Assembly: GCA_028829895.1 (NCBI GenBank)
Contig: CM054179.1
Coordinates: 110,649,375 to 110,713,374 of the forward strand
Direction: 5' to 3'
DNA length: 64,000 nt
Origin: Sinotaia quadrata
Taxonomy: Eukaryota; Mollusca; Gastropoda; Architaenioglossa; Viviparidae
Within the stretch, counting starts at the first letter, position 1. Every line of letters begins with the position of its first letter. The position numbers and the translations under genes were made by a program. The notes below the pieces were generated by a model. The model had not been told where the DNA came from. It saw nothing but the letters and a program-made list of their open reading frames with translations, and ran no database searches. Below are positions 21,701 through 36,031 of this stretch, piece after piece.

Positions 21701-24700
21701 TGAAAATGACCATTTCAGCAAATTTTAACCAAAAAAAAGCATTAACGAAGTTTATTACAGAAAACGTAAACAAGCAAACGGTGATATCTCTGAAACTATA
21801 CATCATACAGAGTTGGTTCACATATCAAAATGATCAGCAAACTATACTCTACCTATATCTATAAAGATAATTTCTGTTTAATCGCATATTAAGTTACATT
21901 TATCATTTGACTGTACAATTTATATTTACAAATAAAATTAAAACGGATAAACAGTCACATCTCTGAAAGTATACATCACACAGAGTTGTTTCACATATCA
22001 AAAAGATCAGTAAACTATACTTGATCAATATGTATAAAGATAATTTCTGTTTAATCACATATTAAGTTACATTTTTCATTTTATCATGCAATTTTTATTT
22101 ACAAATAAAATTAAAACAGATAAACAGTCACATCTCTGAAAGTATACATCATACAGTTTTGGTTCACCTATTAAAATGATCAGCATGAAGTTATCTATTT
22201 ATCTAAAGACAGAAAATTTATTTATAACCTTTTATCTGAATTAGTACTTTTTACACAATAGAAACTTTCATATTTAAAAAAAAAAATCTTTAAAACTGTA
22301 TACATGGTATTCTTTACGCATAATTCATAGATATAAAACATGTTTGACATACTGCTCATCAGCTTCATAGAACATACCATAAAATATTTAATCGAGATTT
22401 TAATAATGTGATATAAAATCTTCATGTTAACTTATTCTTAATTTATGTACCAACAAAAAAATTAAAAGATCGTGAAACCAAAACAAAGGCATAAGCCATA
22501 CAATTTTTTTTAATTAAGAGGATAACATTATGTTCAAATTCAAAACAAACAGGATAAAATTATTTAAAATATATGTATATAAAAACATTCACTAAATAAA
22601 TATCTTATTAGCATTATTGTAAATCCACTGCTTGAAAAGAACATTTCAGACCCAAGTGTTTCGGTTGTTTACTATTTTTGCATCAAGAGTTATCTTTTCT
22701 TTTTTAAATTATCGTCGTAAGAAAACGATTTTTCTAAATAATAAGATAACCATCTTGACTAAAATTAACTAAATAAATAAAATAATATATTTAAATACGA
22801 TCTGCGACTTCAAAATATATATTGCAAGGAAATAGCAATCAAACTTTCGCGATAGAGTGACGCACCGACTAACCTATTTTCAAACTACGGAATTGGTAGT
22901 GATGGTGAGGACAAAATGAATAATTCTGCTTTAAAAATAGAGATATGTTTACAAATAAACTAATCACAGAGTAAAGTAATCATTATTAAATGCTTACAAA
23001 AGATTTTACCGATAAGAGGTTTTAATTGTTCACATAAAATGTGAGAAAAATCAGCGGTAGCGTCAACGCGTGTTTCGCACGTGGAAGCCATGACTGAAAC
23101 AGGATGCGTACTATGGGGTTTTCAATTAAGTGTATCTGGCAGGGGTCACTAATCAAGGGCTACAGCATATCATTAGAGAGATATTGAAATTCCGCACAAA
23201 ATGATATAGGTCAAACTATTTTGTGATAAATATTTCTTCCGAAAATTTTATCGTGAACTTTTTAGTTTGAAAATTTATTTGGTTATTCGCATAAAACAAA
23301 TTCGAAATTTATATGATTGTAAAGAGTTATATGTCCTCTATTTAAAGGACCAATCAGTTTTAGGGTTACAAAACGCTGCCAGTTTCGAAATCTTTTTAAA
23401 AATTGGTACCTGAAAACGTGAATTTTACTTTTTCGGCCGTGAGGCGACTTTTGACCCATTTTTCTTGCAACCCTAAGGTACTTTCGTCAAAGTTTATGGA
23501 TACTATAATAAAATTCAGAAAAAAAACAACAAAACAGTTCGAAAGACAAAACATCGATCTTTATTTTCATATAAAAATGGTTAGTTGAGGTTTAATGTGA
23601 AGAAAACCGCTTTGAGGTAAAGTTTAGCAAATTTGTGTGCGTTTGCGAGTTTTTGCCTGTAAAGCGGTGGCCGTGGGACTACCTACTAAAAGCATTTTTT
23701 AAAATATAGGTTGTAACAAAGATTACCTATAAAATTACCGTTTCATGATAGATTTGTTATTGATTGTCTTTTTATTTATATATATATATAAATTTCCTTA
23801 TTCACAACTTAAGAAAAGATTGTGAATTGCTTCACATTTTATTTTAAAACAGGAAAAAATAACAACAATACATAATTCCATTTCAAAACCGGTCTAATTA
23901 GTGCTTTATTCTATAAAAATAGCAGCTGGAAATAAAAGTATACTTGAGTATTTAAAACATAAAATATTTTTTAGCATGACATGCAATTGCTGACTTTTTG
24001 AGATTTATTTACATTTATTTTTATATTTATTGATTTTAGTTTGGTTTGAAATTGGTCATTGATTTGTAGTCTTAGTAAATAATTTTTATTATTGGTATAG
24101 CCTTATGAACATCTGTGGAAGGGAAAATGGAGGAAATATTCATTATTCTAAATATATGGCTGGGATTGAATGTATCAAGATGCTTGCATATTCTACAAAT
24201 GGGTATTAATTTTAAGACAATAATATTGTATGTTTTTTTTGTATACATACATCCACAATTTTGTTTATTTTCCACAGATTCTTCAGAAGATGAAATACCA
24301 CATTCAACAAAGAAAGTACATTCAATAAGAAAAACAGTGGGGGGCAAAGTTTTTAAAAAAACATTTAAAGGAAATACCCGACGACGCAAAGGACGCTGTA
24401 AAGAATGTGCTGGTTGTCTGGCATTAGACTGTGGGGAATGTATGTACTGTCGGTAAGTTATTGCTGCTTTTGATAATTATTTCTGGCATGTTATCTCACT
24501 TTCTTCTTTCAGCATTTATTCTAAATTTATTTTAATAAAGTTTTAAATATTTCTTTTGCATACAATTGGGGTTTACTTAGCAAATATGGTGATAAGGAAT
24601 AGTGCAGTTTAATTAATATAAAAACAAGTTATTGCAAATAATGTTAAATTCAATCTTTATATGACCACAAAACAAGCATTTAGAAATATCTAGATATTGT

Positions 24701-27700
24701 TTCATTATTAACATTAATTGCTTTGTTTTAGATTTTGTGAATGGGCATTGATTTTTGTTGGCATCTGAAACAGCATAGTAGCATTGTTGTTGGTTTTGTT
24801 TTCTGTCTACTTTTAAAATATTGCATAATAATTTCTCTTGTGCTTTTCTTGTTGGAAATAGTTTGTAAGGATTCCATAAATATTATTTCTTTTTCTTTTA
24901 AAAAATCCTTCTAAAGTGTTTTGATGCTACTAAATGAAAAGTATAGACTGCTGTAGACTCATTTGGTGCATAACAAATATCATCATAGACATTATCTCTC
25001 AACTTTGAAGACTTGATATTTTGCTTTCTTTCTGGATCTTCATATCTGTTATTATTTGGAATAACAAATTGGAACAAAAATAAAAAAAAGAAAAGAAAAA
25101 TATTTCAAGTGTTTTGATTCTATTAATGAATCAGTGTGAATTACTGGAGAGTGTTTTTCTAGAAACACCAAATTTTTTTGTGATTAATAAAAATAGGGGT
25201 AGAGTATAATAATATTTACAATTATTGACTGCATACTTTATTTGCTTGCATGAAATTTCCCTTTTTATAATGGTAATCATAAATTTATCATTTTGGAAAA
25301 TTCAGATGTGATAAAATTTGTATGTTTTTTTTTTCTAAGTAGCTTGGATAAAATCTAAGGCAACTTATTTAAATATAAAGTGAGATGCATTTCAACAAAA
25401 ATAATGGAATTTATTTTTTCAAAATTTACTTTCACTAAAACTTACAAGTTAATTGTGTTTTTACTCATATTTAAAATAATTGTTTTTTCATTCATATTTA
25501 AAATTCAAATAGAAATTATAATGTTGATCTTGAATACATAGGTGTGTTTTGCTTAAAAAACTGTTTATAATTATCTACAAGTCAGTTTGATTGAAAGCAA
25601 ACTTTAAATAAAACAGAATCAAAGGTTTATTATTTTCTTTTTAATTGTCATAAAACTTTTCTGTTAATCTTACAGAGACCGTCCAAAATTTGGTGGCAAA
25701 AACATCCTGAGACAAGCATGTGTGTAAGTACTGAATTTTTTTCTCACTGTGTACTTGATGTGCATGTAAATTATGTTGAATTTCAGTAGCTGTTACATGT
25801 TTCTCTTCTCGAAGGTAACTGGTTTTGTCAAAGAAAGACATATCTTCCACCACTCTAGTCGCTGCTGAAGAAAGAACAAACCATTAAAACTATAGTTTGG
25901 TAAATCAGATTATTTTGAAAAGAGTAAGCAGCAGCAATTGCCAGATAAGGCTCCTCTTGATTTTCAGGCGTTTTCAATGAGAAATGTGTGATAATTTCTT
26001 GGAGAATAACTTTAGAGATTATACAGAATCAAATTTAGAATATAAACAGAATTGTGTATTGATAAAGGTGATGTTAAAGTTAATGAAGTTTCTTCTGAGA
26101 GTGACAGTTCATTGTGGTTAATTTTGTTATCTAAGTGACCTAAATAAATAATGTATGCCAGAGTGGAAACTTTTATTTTGTGGTTAATAATTATTGTATA
26201 GATTAATAACATGGATCTTTTTATCTTTTGATGCTGACAGGTTACAAAGAGGAATGAATACAACAATATATTTACCTAAACGACACTTTAATACAGGGAC
26301 TTTGTTGAAAAATTTGTTGAAATTGTTATTTGTTTTCTCTCCAGAAAGCGAAAGTGTCATCATCCTCGTTACTCCAGGCAGGCAACTGATGCTTTCATTC
26401 AGCCCAAGACACCTTCAGCTTCAAGTCAGTCTGATGCTCCACATGTCCGTCAGGGACCCTCTCGATTGGCTCGACCATCACCTGGCCACTTTGCTAACAT
26501 GGACAATGATGCAGACAAGCAGGGTTTGCAAGATGATGGAGGAGGGGAAGCAGAAATGGAAGATGACGAGCCACCACGAGAAACTCCTAGATCTCGAGCA
26601 TTTAGGCTGCAGCAGCGCTCATCCAACATGGACAGTGGTCACAATAACGGTTTGGAGGTTGTGGCAGCTGTTGTTGTACAGCACAATGATATCAGTTATC
26701 ACAGCCGCAGATTGCTCAAACGCAAAGAAAAGGTGAGTTATTGATTGAAAATGAAATGCCAGTCCGGTGTTTCCATTAAATTTATTTTTATTTAAAAATA
26801 TTTTTAAAAATCCAACTCTTCTCTGTGATTTTTACTTCCTAACAAAGTCAAAATGAGATAAATGACACAGAGTTATGATTAATGTTATAATTAATGGATC
26901 AAATTGATCAGTAATGATTGATCCAAAATCTTTGCCCTATACATAAATAGAATTGCTTTGCCTTTGATTAGTTGGAAAGGCTTTGCAAGGAATAATGTGG
27001 AACTTTAGTTTCATTCACTGACACAAGTGCATAATAATTGTTTGTGATGTTGATGTGTGGGTGAAATGAGATAAAAGTATTTGATGAGGATCATTTCAAA
27101 TTGAACATAAATAGAACTACAGTGAGTTCCCTATTAATATGAAATATACACTCCTGAGACCCTCATGTCAACCAAAATCGTATAAATGGAAAAGCATTTT
27201 CCCTTTGACCAACACTGTTATTTTTCTAATAAGGGTGTTGTAAAAAGTTATTTTCGCTCACTTTTTATTAGGAAAAAATATACCTATGCATTTAAAACCA
27301 ATATAATTAAAAAATTTACATATATCAGTATACATTTTAAAATGGTATGTAAACTTGAAAGTTTTTCTCAGTCTCTAATAAATATATATATATTAAATTT
27401 AGAAAAGTAATAATGTGTATTGTGAAGACTGTTGTTGTAAGCATTCTCTTAATCATAAATTAATTTGAAAATAAATCTTTTTGGAGATAGTTATTGAAAC
27501 AATCATCAGTAACTCTCTTCTTACTGTAGCAGACAATTATTACTTATATTCTGACATTAAAATGTTTTGAAGTAGCTTTGACATTTGACTGATTAATGAC
27601 AATTTGTATTGATCACTTCTAAATCTGTACATTTAAGATCATCTATAACAATAAGACATCAAATGACATAATAGTGTTAAAAAAAATAGGTAATGAACAT

Positions 27701-30700
27701 AAAATCTTGATTTTTTTTTTTAATACATATATTTTTATGTTTTATTGTTTAGTAAATTGGTGGTCTTTGGTTATATGGCTCTGTATTTTGCAATTGTACA
27801 ATATTACAAAATATTTTAAATTAATTAAACTTTATTTAATTGGTGAAAGCGTAATTCTAATTTGACAAGTAACCTATACATTTTGCACTGAGCTTGTTTT
27901 AATAATTCCCTTTTAATGGAATGATAAATAAAACGTTTCTAAAAATTTGATACTGATACCTTTATAATCAAACATTGTGGAGGTTAAGCATCTTTTTGTC
28001 TTTAATTAGGTAATAATGCATTTTTAATTATACTTATCTCTAGCTGTTGTCATGTTCCTAGGCTGGAATGCGCATTCGACAACCCTGTGTTGTACCACAA
28101 CCGGTAATGAACACAGCCACTTTCTGGTCATTGCCTTCCAACAGCCTCAGCATTGTGCAAGCTGATTTTAAGGTGAAGGGTGTTGTATTATTTTAATACT
28201 GAAGTAATGCTTTTCAAAAAGTCCTCAAAGCTGTCTTCAAGTTTGTTGTGAACCAAAAATTCTTACACACATACACACACACATTAAAGAATCAACTAAT
28301 TCAAAAATAAAAAAAATATTTAAGAACATATTAAAAGTAAAGTCACAAAATTGGTACAAATATATAAGACAAAACACACACATGCATGCATCCATGAATT
28401 ATTCCAGTTTTAATGCCTCTTTTGATTGAAATGATATGTTTATAACAATTTTCAAAAGGCAATTTTGCAATTTTGACCTGTTAAGATCTGTTCATACAGC
28501 ACCAACACTTTTGGATTCACAATGGAAGACCCAAGACATGAGGCTGTTTTGAGTAGGTCTAGTATGGTTGGCTGTTTCCATGGAATTTCCAGTAAATGTT
28601 TCTAACAGCTTGATTATCTGCACCTACTCTCCCCATCTCCCTCCCTTGCGCTCAAAATGGGAATTTTTCTAAATTAGTCTTTGAAAGTACCTTCATTACT
28701 AAAAAATTGTTTAGGACATGTTTACATGTAAAATTATAATATGTGATTAATTAAGAAACCAAAATAACAGGTATGTACACACTTATTTTTAATTCTAAGA
28801 AAATTTCTTTTAAAAAAAAATTCTGTGCTTTTAGAACTGAAAACCCATGCTTTTGGGGCTAGGTCATATAGCCTTTGACAGTTTCAAAAAAAAAGGTACC
28901 ATCTTTAATTTTTACAATTCATTTAGAAATGTCATCAAGTTTTGTATTTTTATTAGAGAGAAAAGACGTATAAATTTTATTACCAACCTGACTTGAAAAT
29001 TGGTCATTATTGGTGATCAAGTAGGTGTATGTTTAGCCCCTGCACTTTGTAGCAAAACTAATTGTATTTTGCAATTTCTATATCTCTGTACATCAAGTTA
29101 TATTGCAGAATTATTTATATTTGTAGTTTCTACTTTTCTGTCTCCAAGTTATTTATATACATACTCTTCTTATAATTATTTTTATTTGCAGTTTTCTGAG
29201 AAAGATTTTTTAAAGACAATGTGAGCCATTTAAAAATTAGGATTTTGGATCATTTTGGTTAATTTTGGTTTTCTGAAATTTTTAGGCTTTAACCGGCTGT
29301 CAGGCGAAATTGCGTAATCTGACGCCACCATGTCAGGCTATTTTGATGGTTGCCCCCTTTTTCTATGCACAGATGATAGCACCTTGTTTGGTTTTTTTTT
29401 TTTGATCAGCAACTCACTAATGCTGATAACAAACTGAAGGAGTGAGAGCACTTGAGAACTCGGTACAGATTTCTGCTCACAGTGATGTATGTAAAGCAAC
29501 CATCACTTCTCAACCAGAAGATGAATGCCCCATTAAAGTATTTTATTGGAGGCTCTTCCTCCTCGGGTGGATCAGAAAAAAATTCCAATTAGTTTGGATT
29601 GGAGGTGACTTTTGGCTTTATTCTCTTCTATCGAAACATTACTGTATCTTTTGATTTTGATTTCTTTTTGAATAATCTGTTCAATGGAACATTATTATCA
29701 TCATCATCATCTACACCAGCAACATCAGGATCTTTCCTTATCAATAACAGTTGATAATGGAAGATCATCTTCTGATTCGGTCATTGGATCATCACTCAAC
29801 TCATCCATATTATTTTCCATCTCTGGATCTTCTACATCACACTGAGATCACACTACATCAGAAATATCAGCATCTGGTAACAAGACAAGCGAAAATGTGA
29901 AAATGCCTCCTACAAAGCAGTCAACACAAAATTTAGCACCTAAAAGTAAGCAAAAGAGAAAGAAGCAGTTGCAGAATATGGGGAGCAGGAAAAGCAGCAA
30001 AATTAGCTGCAGTACAGCAACAAATGACGTCTAAATGTGCACAAGTCAAACTGAATACTTCGTGTTTAAAACCATCTATGACAGACAGTTTACTTGGCAT
30101 GAGAACAAGATTGCAGTTCAAGAAAGATGCATACAAAAGTTTGGGTAGTTCTTGTAGTCATGTCAGAGTCTTTGACAGTGGGAAAGAGAGTGTAGAGGCG
30201 AAATTCAAGACGCATAGGGGCATTGTCGATTTCAGAGAAGTGGAGAGTCTTGTTGCCAGTCTCTGTTGCCCTCATCAAACCGATGCATGGTTTTGCTGTT
30301 TATGCTAAGTCAAGTGCACTGTATGCCAAGAAACAATCTATGAAAATTATCTTTCCTCCAAGGATACACAGTCAAAAGTATTTGACATAAGCAGACAAGC
30401 TGTTTATGCTTCAGTGGTTTATGGCATGGGTGCTAGTGCTCTGAGAAATTTTTGTGAAAATTTAGAATTTGCCTGCAATGCACCACAAAAAATTTCATTT
30501 TCATGCAAACAAAATGTTCAGTACATAGTATGTTAAAGACAAGGCTACAAAACATTTCATCAGCATGCAAACAAAATGTTCAGTATAAAGTATGTTAAAG
30601 ACAAAGCTGTAAAACATTTCATCAGCATGCAAATAAAATGTTTAGTACAAAGTATGTTAAAGACAAGGCTGCAAAACATTTCATCAGCATGCAAACAAAA

Positions 30701-33700
30701 TGTTTAGTGCAAAGTATGTTAGATAAGGCTACAAAATAAAGAGACAAAGTCAGGGCTGTGAGAACCCAAAGACAAGAACTTACTTAATCAGCTGGAGGGT
30801 GGCCTAGTCTATGGTGCTGGAATGTTCTAAGGTGACACAATTTACTGTATAGAAACAGTTTTTATCAATATCTTGTGTTTAATACAATTGTCTGGTAAAA
30901 ATAGTGTGTTAAAATTGTGTGAATACAAATAATGAGGTTTTGAAATCAGTTTTCCCATTTTTCTTTGTTTTCCCGCTTTTACAGTTTTTTTACACTGGAG
31001 AATTGAATATTTTAAAATCTATTCAGCTGATCTCTCTGAAACTTTACACAGTCAAACAACTCAATCAAATACACATAATTACCATTGGCGTTTAAATATA
31101 TGTACAATACATTTGAAAATATATCATTTCAAAGAAATAATTTACTATAAAAATATGTCACTTTTACAAAAAAAGTAAATAAATAAATTTCTTTCCAGGA
31201 TATAGAGTACAGTATGGTCATTATGTAGACATCACAATACTGTAGTTATGTGCAAAAAATTCAAAAGAAATGTTTAAAAGTAACTGAGAAAACTTGTTCT
31301 AAAATTTCAATATGGCAGATGTTTATATATCGTTTCCATAACCTCAAAGCCAACCATCAGTTTCACTCCATTTTCACATTTAATTTATCTCTAGTACTTA
31401 ATACAAAACAATAAAATCAACTACGAAGTATTGTATAAAAAAACTAGGTCTTTGACCCTCACATTGCCTTAAGTAATCCAAAATGGCAGCTATTTACCTT
31501 GGTTTCCAAAGCAACGGATTGTTATAAAATTGATGTTTATTCGACATTCACAGAACCAAGAATGACAAATTAATAAAACAGAATTTTTATAAAATATGCA
31601 TGGAAAAAAATTTTGATTTTACTGCCACTCATTGCCTTTAGCATATTTTTCTTTTATTCAGAGCTGTAATCATTGATACAATGGCATAAATGAAATGCAC
31701 ATGAATATTTTATATAATGAATGCAGGGAGTATTTGTGATTGGTTTAGAGATGCCAGCAACATATAGTGTATTTTTGATTGGTCAGGAGGACTATGATGT
31801 TGATGTGGCTTGGGAACGAGGGCTAGCTCTTACCATGCTTGGCCCAACATGTTTGCGAGCTGTTTGCTTTCTTTGTGGTTCTGCTGGCAGAGGAAAGGTA
31901 AAATAGTTTGATATTCTGAATTCATTTCATTTTTATAATTTTTACTTTTAGATTTGATTTCTCTTTATTCACACTATTGTAATCTATTTTGCATATATGT
32001 TTTTCATTTTGAAGGGCAAATTTTTATTTAATAATAAGTAGTTCCGCTCATTTTATTTCTACACAATACTGTACAGATCTTTAATGCTTAAAATGTGTGT
32101 TCAGATAAAGTAAAGAACAAAGCAAAATACATTCTGTCCTATTTTCTCGCCACTGGCAGTTTAAACTAACAATATTCTCTGCGAATTCAGTCATTATTTA
32201 CAACACTACACTGGAGTCATTCTCCATGACAAGACTTAGCTTTTTCAACTTCTGATGAAACTGCAAGATGCTTACACAAAGACATTAAGCTGGCAGACGT
32301 TCATCAGGACACATCACATGAATAACTCAAAATAGGCACCCAGAGCCCATAATAAGACTTTAGATGAAGAAAGCTAAAAGACGAAAGAGCCTGAAACAAA
32401 TGAGATTGCAGATTCTAAGCATACTGCAATTTACTACGTTAATAAATACTTAACTTGGCATATATCTCTGCAACAAAAGTAGGAGTTAAATATGATTTTA
32501 ATAACATAACATTTCCTAAATCTCAGCCATTCATACAATACATAGACATTTTACCTTTTCTAGCAATAGATCTGTCTGTGTTCCCTTTACAACCTGTTAT
32601 TATAACCAGAGGGACTCAATACACTGTACAATGCCTCACCTGAAGAGTTTACAAAGTGTAAACTTGCATCCTAGTTTTCTTAGACCATGCCCACTAACTA
32701 TTTTAATAAATCAAATTTACGAATACATCTAGAGCTAATTAATATTTATGACTTTCACACATCTTCTACACTCATATTCTGTCAATATGTGTAAACCTCT
32801 CCAAAAACAAGTTCACAGTTGCATCAGCCTAAAAGTTGCATAACCATATAACTGGATCAAAACAAAACTGGAGATCTAAACTGTTTAAGGCAACCATTTT
32901 ACTGTGCAGATACAAGGGGACTGGCCTTTTCTCAAAATATAATAGCAGTGATCTTACTCGTGGCTACTACCCAATGCACACTCATTCAATCAAAACAGCT
33001 TGCCTCCTCCTCCACTCCTGTCCGTCTGGGACTTTTCACTTCAAAAATAAAATTTATCACATTTCCAAATCAAAATAAATAATATCTTTGTCTTATTCTA
33101 TATGCAATGTTTGAAAGAATTGAAACATTTCACATGCTTAAGATTTTCAATTGTTTACATTTTTTAACATCTAGAATTAACTGCTTATCTTGTTTAAATT
33201 ATTGATGTTTGAAAACTATTTTTTCAAAATAATAAAATTATTAACCATGGCTAAAATGAAAACAGTAAATAAAATCAACAAATATAATCTGCATCTTTAA
33301 AAACTAATTATTTGAAGAAAGTAGCACACTTCCAACTTTTGTGAAAGTTACGCAATGAATGACCTATATTCAAATTAGTGAAGTGGTAACTCAGAGAAAA
33401 TTCGATAATTCTACTTTTAAAAAGAATACATTTTTACAATAAAAAGACTGTAAATGAAAGTTAAAATTAATAAATGCTTACAAATAGATCTTTCCACTAA
33501 GATCGTATATAGCAGAAAAATCAGCATTAGTATCCATGCAATATTTATCATGTCTCAGAAATGAGGGTGGGGGGTGCTACAGATTTTCATTTAGCAAGAA
33601 CTGCATGGGCTAATAATTCACATTGTCTCATATCCTTGGAAATGTGTTGAAATGCTGAATAAAATGATATTTTTCTATGATTTTATGATAAATATTTGAT

Positions 33701-35994
33701 TTAAAAAAATTGTCTTGAACATTTTACTTTAAAATTTGTTCCTGTTATTCTTCAAACACAAATGTGAAAAAATATGAGTGTAGAGAATTATCTCTCCTTT
33801 TTTAATGGACCACTCAGAATTTATATTACAAATCCATGCATCTCTCGTGAAATTCTTAAAATTGGTACCAGAAAACATGAATTTGACTTTTTCGGCTGTG
33901 ATGCTCCCAGTGCTAAATTTTCAACGTAACCCTCAGGTACTTTAATCAAAGTTTACAGATACAATAATACAGTTCAGAAGAAAAATAACATTAGAAGGTG
34001 AAACATAGCTCTTTCTTTTTATATTAATATGGTTAGTTTGGGGTAATTGTGAAGAAAACTGCTGTGTTATAAAGTGTAGTAAATTTGTGTGCAAAAGTGC
34101 AATACAGCAATGGTGGGTCTACCTATTAATAAAATAAAATGTGACAAATATGTTTCTGTTTATTTTTGAATGTTTGGTGCTTTTTGGTTATAGCCCAATA
34201 GTCTTAGAGTGCATGCTTGCTGAGGGTTATAGTTGATATTCTTTGATCTTTTTAATTAAATATTAAAATGTATTCATTTTAAGGCAATACATTTGGAGTA
34301 CAAGTTTACTGAGTATAGTTGATGTTCATTGATCTTTTTAATTAAATTTTAAAATGTATTCATTTTAGGCAATACATAATTTTGGGCATATACATTTTTA
34401 AAAAAATCTTTGTGCAAGTCTTGTTTGTGTTAGTATTAATTTGGTGTATCGGGTGGACAGTTACTATATTGCAGTGTGTGCTGTGAACCATTTCACTGGT
34501 TTTGCTTGGAGGAAGAAGAGAGACCGTCAGTTGAAAGTAGTGCAACAGACAATTGGTGTTGTCGTCACTGTCAGTTTTGCCACGTATGTGGTTTGCAGTC
34601 GGGTCTTCTGCAATGTGATCGGTGTCGGGTAAGTATGATACTGTGTCTGAAGAGTACTGAAGTATCCATTCATTCACATTTTTTGTGATTTTTTTTTTGG
34701 GGTGTGTGTGTGTGTGTGGGAGCAGGGTGGGGTGGTGGTTGTGTTTGCTTTTAAAAGCTTTTGTACTTGGTGATGAAAGAAAAATATAATTTAAAAAATC
34801 TTGTTCTGTCATTTGTTGATGCTATTTATAATCTGGGTGACTAGAATAAATTATGTTGAAATTATATGCCTACATGAGTTATATTAATAAAAAGTTTATA
34901 CAACAGATTTTTAAAGTATTGATAATTTTTATTTCTGAAAACAGTGTATGGTATGGATGAGTCATTTTAAAATGTCCCCCAAACAGATCACTAATTGTCT
35001 AACCTTCAGCAGGCAGGATTCTTTTTTGTAGTGCTAGAATGAACTCATATATCAACTTTAAAATTTATATAACTTTTTAAAAATATTGAAATAAATTCAT
35101 CAAACTTTACCTATTTGTAGATTGTGATGGATAAGAGTTTGTTTATAAAATTTTACTCTCTGAAAATTACATTTAAAGTTTATATTAGTAAAATAACTTT
35201 GAATGTTGAAAAGTGAAAAATATTTTGGTGAATTTATGTGACTTTAATTTGCCCCTCTACATTCATTAAATGTATAGAATGTGCAGAATATAATTTTAAA
35301 AAAAATTGAATTCACTAGTTGCTTTCATATACAAGTTTGAATCTTATAGCATGATTAAAATGTCAAAATTTGGAAACTTTTGAATAGGCAACTACAGCAC
35401 AAACAGAAAATTTCAGTGTGTCTTAGTGTTCTGACAATAACTTTTTCAAAATCATTGTTATATCTGACATGCTTTGAAACTGCCTTACTGTTATTGTTCA
35501 TAGGATACATACCACCCAGAATGTTTAGGTCCAGCATATCCAACTCGTCCTTCACGGCGCAATGTGTGGGTTTGCACCAAGTGTGTACGCTGTAAATCAT
35601 GTGGTGCCACTACTCCAGGATCGGGTAGCAATGCCACCTGGACTTATGATTTCTCACTCTGCTATGAGTGTGGCAAGTTGATGGACAAAGGTAGGTCCAA
35701 AATCTGTTGTGATTTTAATAGACTTTTATTTGTGAGGTTTAATCAGCTATCACTCCACATAGAAAACATTTGACATAAGGCACAGAGTATTTTTCAAATG
35801 AAAGTAATCATTAATCTTGAGCAAAAGCTTCATGTTTAAAATTATTTTATATTGGTTTCTATTTATTTCTCTGTACATATTTTGGACACAGATCAGTTCT
35901 TTCTTTGAGTAAAATATTTTTTAAATAAGTGAGTGATATAATTAATTTAGCGAGCCACTCACTTCTGTTTTGTACATTTATCTGAACCAGTCTG

Positions 35995-36031
<37 letters not shown>

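Noticed and set aside
34475..34490. Alternative acceptor TTGCAG for exon 9
   Set aside because: It breaks the reading frame and removes LLYCS, which is conserved; the TGGACAG acceptor 14 bp upstream fits.
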